Assembly: GCF_014193585.1 (NCBI RefSeq)
Contig: NZ_BLXY01000002.1
Span: 744,001-808,000 of the forward strand
From: Geomonas paludis
GTDB taxonomy: Bacteria; Desulfobacterota; Desulfuromonadia; Geobacterales; Geobacteraceae
Direction: 5' to 3'
Length of the DNA: 64,000 bases
Part shown: positions 54,247-61,398 of the stretch, piece by piece
Numbering within the stretch: position 1 is the first letter of the stretch
How the letters are laid out: each line of letters begins with the position of its first letter
Notes under the pieces: generated by a model
Database searches by the model: none
Seen by the model: the letters and a program-made list of their open reading frames with translations, nothing else
Told to the model about the DNA's origin: nothing
Translations under genes and position numbers: made by a program

Positions 54247-55295
54247 TTGTCTCCGGCCCTCCTCGTAGCGAGCCCCACCGCTACCGACATAAGCGGAGCG
54301 ATCTCCTCAAGGTACCGTGAATCGAACTCCTTCTCGTTCACGGTGACCCGGGCCAGCGGGTTCAGGATCTCGACCGGGAGCGCGAGCCTCTGCTGCACCG
54401 CATCGATCAGCTGCTGCGTCTTGGCCGCTCCGCCGCTCAGGAAGACCTTGGTGATGCGCTCTTCGCCCGCGGTGGAGTTGTAGAAGTCCAGGGAGCGGCG
54501 CATCTCCAGGGCGATGGTGTCGTTGACCCGCTGCAGCACGTCGCCCAGGCGCGGGTCGGAGGAGTGCCCCGCGCCGAGCTTCATCTCCTCGGCCTCGGCG
54601 CTGCTGATGCCGAACTGCTTCTGGATCTCCTCGGTGTAGAGGTTGCCGCCCATCTGCACGTCGCGGGTGAACAGCGAGACGCCATCCCTGATGATGTTGA
54701 GGTTGAAGATGCTGGCGCCTATGTTGACCAGCGCCACCACCTGGTCCGGGTCGACGGCGTAGTTCAACTCGAAGGCGTTCTGGACCGCGAAGGAGTCGAC
54801 GTCCACCACCGCCAGCTTGAGCCCGGCCTCCGCAAACACGGAGATGTAGTCGTTGATGATGTCCTTCTTGCTGGCAACCAGCAGGACGTTCATCTTGGAG
54901 GGGTCCTGCTCGTCAGGGGAGAGAATCTGAAAGTCGACGTTGACGTCGTTGATGTCGAAGGGGATGTACTGCTCGGCCTCCCAGTGGATCTGGTCTTCCA
55001 GTTCCTCGACCGGCATCACCGGCAGGGAGATCTTTCTGATGATGACCGAGTTCCCCGAGATGGAGCAGACGGCCTCCTTGGCCTTCACTCCCAGGGTCCC
55101 CAGCAGCTGCCTGACCGTCTCGACGATCGAAGAGCTGTCCATCAGGGTGTTGTCGACGATGGCCTCGGCCGGCAGCGGCAGGATCCCGATCTTCATGAGC
55201 TGGAAGCCCCCCTTGGCCGGGCGCAGCTGCACGAGCTTCACGGCACTGGATCCTATGTCGACCCCTACTATGTCCTTCTTCTTGGAGAAAAGCAT
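54243..55295 (-). CDS. pilM: Type IV pilus actin-like ATPase PilM
   Basis: Cytoplasmic actin-fold protein that organises the pilus machine. The 350-residue protein has the phosphate-1 loop VGVDIGSSAVKLVQL, VNIGASIFNLNIIRDG and the FLSGGAAKTQQLIDAV nucleotide motifs. It is first of pilMNOPQ, 17 bases after a small HTH gene. Confidence 0.95.
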   Translation of the reverse strand: MLFSKKKDIVGVDIGSSAVKLVQLRPAKGGFQLMKIGILPLPAEAIVDNTLMDSSSIVETVRQLLGTLGVKAKEAVCSISGNSVIIRKISLPVMPVEELEDQIHWEAEQYIPFDINDVNVDFQILSPDEQDPSKMNVLLVASKKDIINDYISVFAEAGLKLAVVDVDSFAVQNAFELNYAVDPDQVVALVNIGASIFNLNIIRDGVSLFTRDVQMGGNLYTEEIQKQFGISSAEAEEMKLGAGHSSDPRLGDVLQRVNDTIALEMRRSLDFYNSTAGEERITKVFLSGGAAKTQQLIDAVQQRLALPVEILNPLARVTVNEKEFDSRYLEEIAPLMSVAVGLATRRAGDK

Positions 55296-55312
55296 CGTGT
55301 GGTCCTATCTAC

Positions 55313-55510
55313 CTAGTCCTGGAATACCTTGTTCTTGTCGGAGAGGGAAAACCCCAGTGCAAGCAGGATCTTGCGCTTGGTCTCCATCCTGCAGTCCTCA
55401 CCCCGTTCGATCCGGTCGATGGTGATGGGCGACACCCCGGCCAGCCGTGCCAGCTCGGCCTTGCTCATCAGGCGCTCTTCTCGGAGTTTCTTGACGCTGT
55501 TCATGATCAT
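55313..55510 (-). CDS. Small XRE-type helix-turn-helix regulator
   Basis: A 65-residue protein that is one helix-turn-helix: SKAELARLAGVSPITIDRIERGE covers the two DNA-contact helices. It has no sensor domain. It sits directly upstream of pilM on the same strand, so it may control its own pilus operon. The start is ATG at 55510 or 55504; neither has a strong ribosome site. A TTGACT box lies in the AT-rich region upstream. Confidence 0.82.
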   Translation of the reverse strand: MIMNSVKKLREERLMSKAELARLAGVSPITIDRIERGEDCRMETKRKILLALGFSLSDKNKVFQD

Positions 55511-55831
55511 AAGTAGGCACCGCTTGAAGACAGATGTAACGAATTTTGGCGCACTTTCTCATCAATAAAAAGGAAAGTCAACATTTTATTTAAAGTTATA
55601 TGTAATTATACTTCACAATAAAAACTTTCCCATGGGGGAGAAGCGGCACCTCCTGTCTCACGCGCGCTTTTCTAATGGGCGGGATGGGGAGATCATACCA
55701 ATAAAAAAGCGAGTTGCAATTTGCAGCAACCCGCGTAATTAAAAAGCCGCCTTCAGCCGGCAGCCGGGGGACAGCAACAGGGGGACAGCCGGCGGCAGGG
55801 GGACAGGCACCTGCGGAGCCAGTCCCCTCCT
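55511..55831. promoter_or_regulatory. Intergenic region: pilus promoter zone, terminator and family E repeat
   Basis: An AT-rich stretch at 55550-55630 probably holds the promoter of the HTH-pilM operon. At 55702-55734 is a hairpin (GCGAGTTGC/GCAACCCGC, one wobble) followed on the minus strand by TTTTTTATT, a good terminator for the first minor-pilin operon. At 55799-55827 is a GGGGACAGGC/GCCAGTCCCC dyad like those at 36515 and 36719. Confidence 0.6.
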
Positions 55832-56452
55832 TCAGTAGGCGTAGAGGACGGAGAGACGCGCCTTCTCGCGGCTTCCCACTTCTTCCCGCGTCCCCTGCAC
55901 GTAGATGTTGTACATGGCAGGCACGTGCTGCGGGCGGATCACGTCGTCCTGGGCCGCGACGGCTCCCCCCGAGTCCAGCAGGTAGTACCCGGAGCGGTCG
56001 GTATTGCCCGGCACGGTGTCGATGATTTTGGTGCTGACGTTGAACCCGGCCGTCGGGGGCTCACCCGCCAGGCGAAAGGAGGTCTCCGGGGCCTGGGCGG
56101 GATCCGGGCCGGCTTGCGCCTCGTTGCAGGCGGACCACTCCGCGCGCCGCAGGGTGAGTTTTTGTTGCAGGCACGGATCGAGCGTCACCTTGAGATCGAT
56201 CCCGGCGAAGTCCCGCTGGAAATCGGAACTGCCGTAGCCGGTCTGGAACAGCCTGGGAAGTATCTCGCTGGTGAAGAGGTCCAGGCCGCCGTGCGCGGAG
56301 GTGAGCGCGCTACGGTAGCGCTTCTGGCTCGCGGCCACCTGGGTCCCGGCGATGATGGTGGACAAAAGCGCCATCGCGATCACCAGGGAGAGCGTCGTCA
56401 GCATCAAAGCGGTAATCAGGGCTGCGCCCTTTTCGGAACATGGAGCCGCCAT
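55832..56452 (-). CDS. pilX: PilX-like minor pilin assembly protein (set 1)
   Basis: A 206-residue protein with the PilX N-terminus: short basic leader and GAALITALMLTTLSLVIAMALL (shown in part) as membrane helix, then a periplasmic domain ending ARLSVLYAY. Its counterpart at 58666 ends LLSVLYAF. It helps start pilus assembly. ATG at 56452 has GGGAGGGGGCG upstream. It is last in the set 1 operon fimT-pilV-pilW-pilX. Confidence 0.85.
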   Translation of the reverse strand: MAAPCSEKGAALITALMLTTLSLVIAMALLSTIIAGTQVAASQKRYRSALTSAHGGLDLFTSEILPRLFQTGYGSSDFQRDFAGIDLKVTLDPCLQQKLTLRRAEWSACNEAQAGPDPAQAPETSFRLAGEPPTAGFNVSTKIIDTVPGNTDRSGYYLLDSGGAVAAQDDVIRPQHVPAMYNIYVQGTREEVGSREKARLSVLYAY

Positions 56453-56466
56453 CGCCCCCTCCCCTG

Positions 56467-57630
56467 CTACAGGTTTTTGGGCTGCACCACGATCGTGTAG
56501 AGTTTCCAGCGATAGCTGCGCCACTGTGCACCGAAGGTGTCGCTCATCGCCTGCGCGCTCCAGACGTGCCCCACGTAATCGGGCAGGTCCGGATCGCCGA
56601 CCACGATGGCGCGCTCCGGGTCCGCCACCGGGTAGCGGTATCCCGGTTCCTCCCTCCCCTGCTGGGCCAAGATGTAGACCCGAATCTCCTTGAGTTCCTC
56701 GCGCAGGTACTCTGCCGTCAGAACGCCGTCCTCCGGGTCCGGGTGGTAGTCGGCTTTCCCGTCCCGGTTGGTGTCCATGTAGAACACGACCTGCATGTCG
56801 GCGGCACAGTCGAGGATGGGGTACTTGGTGTGCCCCCCCTGGTGGTCGATGGTGGTCTTGTAGAGCGTGCCGGTCCCGGGGTTGCACAGGGCCGAGATGT
56901 CGGACTTGCGGTTGATGTAATAGTCGGACCGGTTGAAGGGAAAGGCGAGGTCTCCGCCGCCGTCATCATTGGCCACTGCGTAGACCACGTGGCTGTCGGT
57001 CCGCTGCCGCGGGGCGAAATTCGCATCGGCCCGGTTCAGGAAGAAGGTGAAATCCCCCCCCGAGGTGACCAGGTCCCGGACCGGCTGGCCCGAGGCGCCG
57101 GCCCCGGTGCGCAGGACGATGGCGCGGGCCTTGGTGCCTATCTTCAGCTCCGGCTCGACCCGCGAGGGGGGGGTCACCGCGCTGTAGTTGAGATAGCACC
57201 AACTGCGGCAGACCGTGTTGGCGCCCAGGGCGGTCCCCTTGACCACCAGGTAATCGGACCCGTTGAAGCCGACGCCGCTGCCGACACGGTAGGCCGGCGG
57301 CGCCGCGAGAGCGGGGCGGTCGTTGAAGTTGCTTGCCTTGGCGCCGGGGTGGCCCGGCACCAGTTGCAGGTCCTCGGGTGCTTCCGCGTAGTTGAGCCCG
57401 GCAGGGAGCGTGTAGGGCAGGCCGAACCCCGCCAGTTCCAGGTCCCGGCGCATCAGCTCGAGCCCGATCAGCCCCCCGATCTCGGTCTCGGTCTTCTTGC
57501 CCAGTTGCCCCGTGCTGCGCACGATGTTGGCGAAAGAACTGCTGATCAGCGTCATCACCACCGCGAAGATCAGCATGACCACGACCAGTTCGACCAGGGT
57601 ATATCCGCGCCTCCCCCGCCAGTGCCTCAT
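56467..57630 (-). CDS. pilW: PilW-like minor pilin (set 1)
   Basis: A 387-residue prepilin. The leader ends in Gly followed by YTLVELVVVMLIFAVVM, the type III signal (peptidase site RGRRG/Y). The large periplasmic domain has paired Cys and a C-terminal WRSYRWKLYTIVVQPKNL that matches set 2. ATG at 57630 overlaps pilV by four bases. Confidence 0.87.
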   Translation of the reverse strand: MRHWRGRRGYTLVELVVVMLIFAVVMTLISSSFANIVRSTGQLGKKTETEIGGLIGLELMRRDLELAGFGLPYTLPAGLNYAEAPEDLQLVPGHPGAKASNFNDRPALAAPPAYRVGSGVGFNGSDYLVVKGTALGANTVCRSWCYLNYSAVTPPSRVEPELKIGTKARAIVLRTGAGASGQPVRDLVTSGGDFTFFLNRADANFAPRQRTDSHVVYAVANDDGGGDLAFPFNRSDYYINRKSDISALCNPGTGTLYKTTIDHQGGHTKYPILDCAADMQVVFYMDTNRDGKADYHPDPEDGVLTAEYLREELKEIRVYILAQQGREEPGYRYPVADPERAIVVGDPDLPDYVGHVWSAQAMSDTFGAQWRSYRWKLYTIVVQPKNL

Positions 57631-58040
57631 TCGCCCGCTCTCCTCGACCTCAGCGCGAAGATCTCGTGCCGGCTCTCCGTCCCCTTGACGGACCATTTGA
57701 CGACCACGTGCAGTTTCCTGGTGGCGCTTCCCACCGTGCTCGCTTCCCGTGCCACCGAAAAGCGCCACGGGGACCCCGCTACCAGTTTCCCGCTCGCCTC
57801 TTCCTTGATCACGCTGCCGGTGATCCCGTCGAAAGGGAGCCTGCACCAGTCGTGCATGCGCTCCTCTGCCAGTTGGGTCGCCTCCTTGCGCAGCTTGTCC
57901 CTGAGGTTTTGCTGGTAGGCCACGCTCACCGACTGCAGCAGTCCCAAAAGGCCGACCGTCATGACCAGCAGGGCCATGAGCATCTCGACCAGGGTGAAAC
58001 CGGGGCTACTTGAGCTTGATGTTCTCGGTTTTACAGTCAT
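57627..58040 (-). CDS. pilV: PilV-like minor pilin (set 1)
   Basis: A 137-residue prepilin with processing site PG/FTLVEMLMALLVMTVGLLG, then a short periplasmic part with basic residues. The start is ATG at 58040 (GTG at 58043 also possible), overlapping fimT by 35 bases. Confidence 0.87.
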   Translation of the reverse strand: MTVKPRTSSSSSPGFTLVEMLMALLVMTVGLLGLLQSVSVAYQQNLRDKLRKEATQLAEERMHDWCRLPFDGITGSVIKEEASGKLVAGSPWRFSVAREASTVGSATRKLHVVVKWSVKGTESRHEIFALRSRRAGE

Positions 58041-58500
58041 CACCCGCGCCCTTCTTGCCGATACTCACCCTGGTGGCGGCAATGACCACGCTGTCCACCC
58101 CGCCGTAGCCCGGAACCGACTCGAGGCAGATGGAACCCCAGCTGTAGGTGACCCCGGTCTCGTCGAAGTCGATGTTGCCCCCCGCGGCAAGGTCCAGGTT
58201 GGCGGTGGCGCTCACCGGGTACCGCAGCAGGTGTGTTTGCACGGGGTGGACCGTGGCGCCGTCCTGCAGCGAGGAATAGACCTGGAAGCGGTCGGCGTAG
58301 ACCTTGACCCGCGTCCCCCTGCGCTGGTAGATGGCCTGGATGCGCGCCTTCAGCAGTTCCGTGAAGAGCAGGCGCGTCTGGGCCTCGATACGGTAACTCT
58401 TCTGGTACTTGTGAAAATAGAAGGATGCCGTGGCGGTGAGTATGGCCGCGACGCCGATGGCTATCATCATCTCGATAAGCGAATAGCCGCGTGACCCCAT
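58006..58500 (-). CDS. fimT: FimT/GspH-type minor pilin (set 1)
   Basis: A 164-residue pseudopilin with cleavage at SRG/YSLIEMMIAIGVAAIL and a GspH-like periplasmic domain with two Cys. GGAGGGGCT precedes ATG 58500. It is first of the set 1 operon, just after a strong terminator. Confidence 0.87.
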   Translation of the reverse strand: MGSRGYSLIEMMIAIGVAAILTATASFYFHKYQKSYRIEAQTRLLFTELLKARIQAIYQRRGTRVKVYADRFQVYSSLQDGATVHPVQTHLLRYPVSATANLDLAAGGNIDFDETGVTYSWGSICLESVPGYGGVDSVVIAATRVSIGKKGAGDDCKTENIKLK

Positions 58501-58570
58501 AGCCCCTCCGGGCGCGACCCCGACCAGCAGGAATCAAATTTGAACTTTCCAATCTTATCAGAGCGGGGAT

Positions 58571-58595
58571 AAAAAAAAAGCCGGAGCAGACCGGC
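58571..58595 (-). terminator. Strong intrinsic terminator between the two minor-pilin operons
   Basis: On the minus strand GCCGG pairs with CCGGC around AGCAGA-type loop, followed by nine T. It separates set 2 from set 1. Confidence 0.8.
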
Positions 58596-58615
58596 AAGTG
58601 ACAGGTAAAACGACA

Positions 58616-58640
58616 GCGGCCCTCCTTGTGGGAGGGCCGC
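58616..58640 (-). terminator. Second hairpin after pilX set 2
   Basis: GCGGCCCTCC pairs with GGAGGGCCGC around a short loop, 25 bases past the pilX stop, followed by TGTCGTTTT on the minus strand. Confidence 0.7.
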
Positions 58641-58665
58641 CGGAAGCAGTCGCGGGTGCCGCGCT

Positions 58666-59289
58666 CTAGAAGGCGTACAGCACCGAGAGCAGCGCCTTTT
58701 CCTTGGGGTTGGAGGCCTTCTCGCCGCGCACCTCGAAGGTGTAGAGGGCGGGGTTGTGTTTGGGGGAGATGCCCGAACCGGTGCCGGCAACACCGACGCC
58801 GCTGTCAAGGAAGTCGACGCCGGTGGTGTCGGAGTTGCCCTGTACCGTGTCCACGATCTTGGCGTAGACCTTGAAGTTGCCGGCGGAGGAGACGCCGCGC
58901 AACATGAAGGTAAGGTCCGGCGTGTCCTTCGCGTCGATGGTCTTGGAAAGCGCGCCCCAGTCGCTGGTGGAGGTGGAGAGCTTGGTCTTGAGGCTGGCGT
59001 CGTTGGTGACCAGACCGATGTCCCCCATCCCGCCGGAACCGTAGGCGAGCTTGAGCGGGTTGATGGCCGAGGAGTAGTTGTTGAAGAGCTTGGGAATGAA
59101 CTCGCGGGTGATGAGCTCGGTGCCCCCGTAGGCCGCCTCGATGGAGTTGCGATAGTTCTTCTGGGTGGCGGACACCTTGGTCTCCAGAAGCAGCATCTGC
59201 ATCAGCCCCGCCACGATGCCCAGGCAGATCAGGGTGAACATGAGCGCCGTGACCAGGGCTATACCGTCTTCATTGCCTAACTTTTTCAT
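58666..59289 (-). CDS. pilX: PilX-like minor pilin assembly protein (set 2)
   Basis: A 207-residue paralogue of the set 1 PilX, with GIALVTALMFTLICLGIVAG as the N-terminal helix and the same LLSVLYAF ending and SGISPKHNPALYTFEV segment. It is last in the set 2 operon. Confidence 0.86.
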   Translation of the reverse strand: MKKLGNEDGIALVTALMFTLICLGIVAGLMQMLLLETKVSATQKNYRNSIEAAYGGTELITREFIPKLFNNYSSAINPLKLAYGSGGMGDIGLVTNDASLKTKLSTSTSDWGALSKTIDAKDTPDLTFMLRGVSSAGNFKVYAKIVDTVQGNSDTTGVDFLDSGVGVAGTGSGISPKHNPALYTFEVRGEKASNPKEKALLSVLYAF

Positions 59290-59304
59290 AACCGTACCGT
59301 GTTG

Positions 59305-60534
59305 CTACTGAATGAGATTTTGCGGCCGCACCACGATGGTGTAGACCTTCCAGCGGTAGTTGTCCCAACCGGTCCCGATCTGGGACGGCAGGTCGAAGGT
59401 CCTCCCCATGAGGGCTCCGCCGAAACTCTCTCCCACTGCAATCTGGGAATTGGGATGCTTGTAATTGGTGTCCTTTTTGCCCTGCTGCGCCAGGATGTAG
59501 ATCCTGATTTCCTTCAACTGCTGGCGGATGTCCTGGGCGGTTCCCGTGAGCGTGGCCTGGTGGAAGTTGACCTCGTTGGAGCCCGCCTGCCCCATGCCGT
59601 ACACCACCTGCATGTCCGCGACGCAGTCCAGCAGCGGAATATCGGTGAAGTTGCCGCCCTGGTTCAGCACCGACTTGTAGAGCACGCCGGTGTTGGGGGC
59701 GCACACCGCGGGGGCCGGAGTCGGGCGGTAGACGTAGTAGTCGGCCCGGTTGAACGGCATGCGCAGCGCGCTGCTCTGGTCCACGCCGTACACCTGGAAC
59801 ACGTCGCCCGACGAGTGCGGCACGGTGAGCGTGGTGTAGTTGGCAAAGGTGGCCGAATAGGCGCCGCCGTTGATCTGCAGCTCGCGCTTGGCGTTGTTGT
59901 CGGTGAAGGTGTTCCTGATCACCATCACCCGCTCGGTATTGGTGAAGTCGCGGGTCGCGTCGTTCCAGCGCGGAGCGCTCTTGCCGGCCTCGCTGTAGGA
60001 GACCGTCATCCACTTCTTCTGCGTGGCGTTTTGCGAGTCGGCCACGGTGAGCGATTTGATCACTAGGTACTGCGACCCCACGCCGGACCTGAGGTTGAAG
60101 GTCGTGTTGCCGCTTTGCACGGCACGCGGCGCGCCGTCGGTGTCATAGGTGTAGCTGGCCGGGACATCGTTGAAGCTGGCGGGGCTCTTGCCCGCCGGCC
60201 AGAAGCCCGCGGTCACCGGGATCCCGGTGTCGCTGTTGGTCACCTCGGTGTAGGTCCCGGAGCTCGGCGCCGCCCGCAAGGTGAAAGGAAGACCGTAGCC
60301 GGCATTTTGCAGGTCGGAACGGAACAGCTCCAGCCCGACCACGTTGCCGATGTCGGTCTCCATGAGCTTGCTCTGCTGGCCGACCTGGGTCAGCACGGTC
60401 TTGAACCCCTGCGAGGCCACGATGATGACCGTGAGGAAGATGGCCATCACCACGAGCAGTTCGACCAGCGTGTAGCCGCGCTCCCCGGTCAGGGGGCGCG
60501 CGTTCCCGGCAGGTAGGCGACGGTCGCGCGTCAT
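59305..60534 (-). CDS. pilW: PilW-like minor pilin (set 2)
   Basis: A 409-residue prepilin with RG/YTLVELLVVMAIFLTVI at the processing site and a large periplasmic domain. It shares many segments with set 1: LELFRSDLQNAGYGLPFTL, CVADMQVVYGM, RIYILAQQGKKD and a WKVYTIVVRPQNL tail. ATG at 60534 overlaps pilV by four bases. Confidence 0.88.
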   Translation of the reverse strand: MTRDRRLPAGNARPLTGERGYTLVELLVVMAIFLTVIIVASQGFKTVLTQVGQQSKLMETDIGNVVGLELFRSDLQNAGYGLPFTLRAAPSSGTYTEVTNSDTGIPVTAGFWPAGKSPASFNDVPASYTYDTDGAPRAVQSGNTTFNLRSGVGSQYLVIKSLTVADSQNATQKKWMTVSYSEAGKSAPRWNDATRDFTNTERVMVIRNTFTDNNAKRELQINGGAYSATFANYTTLTVPHSSGDVFQVYGVDQSSALRMPFNRADYYVYRPTPAPAVCAPNTGVLYKSVLNQGGNFTDIPLLDCVADMQVVYGMGQAGSNEVNFHQATLTGTAQDIRQQLKEIRIYILAQQGKKDTNYKHPNSQIAVGESFGGALMGRTFDLPSQIGTGWDNYRWKVYTIVVRPQNLIQ

Positions 60535-60941
60535 GGCTTGGCCACCACGGATACCACCCTGTTCAGTGTGGACATGTTGCGGTAACTCCATTTCACCGTT
60601 ACGGTGAGCTGCTTGGTGCTGGGCTGGGTCCCGTCATAGGCGAGGACCTGGCTGGCACGCTCCACTACGAAGGTCTTGGTGCCGCTGCGAATCTTTCCCT
60701 GCTCGTTGAAGGGGGCGTAGCTGGTGGAAAGCTTGTCGAAGGTCTTCCCCCTGAGGTCGGCCATGTACTTCTCCCCTACCCGGACCCCCTCGTTGCGCAG
60801 TTCGTTCTTCAGGTTGTACTGCAGGCTCACGTTTATCGATTGCAGCACCCCGAACATCCCGACGGCGAGAATGACCACCGCCACCAGGACCTCCACCAGG
60901 GTGAAGCCGCTGTTATCTCTGATTAATGTTGGCTGGGACAC
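60531..60941 (-). CDS. pilV: PilV-like minor pilin (set 2)
   Basis: A 136-residue prepilin with SG/FTLVEVLVAVVILAVGMFG. The start is GTG at 60941 with GGAGG five bases upstream; no ATG fits. It overlaps the 3' end of fimT by 29 bases. Confidence 0.87.
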   Translation of the reverse strand: MSQPTLIRDNSGFTLVEVLVAVVILAVGMFGVLQSINVSLQYNLKNELRNEGVRVGEKYMADLRGKTFDKLSTSYAPFNEQGKIRSGTKTFVVERASQVLAYDGTQPSTKQLTVTVKWSYRNMSTLNRVVSVVAKP

Positions 60942-61395
60942 AAGTTCCTCCGGTTTGTCTTTTGCCCATGTAGCTGCGCGCCGTGGAAACGACCACGCTG
61001 TCGATGTAGCCCGGGTTTTCGGCCACGCCACCGGGCTGGACGCAGATGGAGCACTCCGTCTGCAGTATCCCGTGCGAATCGAACACGATCGCGCTCCCCC
61101 CGGTGCTGTCCGCCATGGCAAAACTCAAGGGGATTACGGCACTGGGGGTGCCCGTTGCGGTGCCCGAGGGGTAGATCTGCAACTGCATACCGTTCAGGAG
61201 CACCGCGCGCGCCGTCTTGGTGTACATGGCCTCGACCCTCACGTCGGTGAGGGTGCTGTAGATCTTCCTGGCCTGCGCTTCGACCATGGACTTGCGCTGC
61301 ATGCTGCTGAACTGCATGCTGCCGATGGCCAAAAGAGTGCCGATGATGGCCACCACCACGACCAGCTCGATCAGGGTGAATCCTCTCTCTCGCAT
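60913..61395 (-). CDS. fimT: FimT/GspH-type minor pilin (set 2)
   Basis: A 160-residue pseudopilin with RG/FTLIELVVVVAIIGTLLAI and a GspH-like domain; a Cys pair (CSIC) lies near residue 115. It follows pilY1 after three bases and is translated with it. Confidence 0.88.
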   Translation of the reverse strand: MRERGFTLIELVVVVAIIGTLLAIGSMQFSSMQRKSMVEAQARKIYSTLTDVRVEAMYTKTARAVLLNGMQLQIYPSGTATGTPSAVIPLSFAMADSTGGSAIVFDSHGILQTECSICVQPGGVAENPGYIDSVVVSTARSYMGKRQTGGTCVPANINQR

Positions 61396-61398
61396 GGA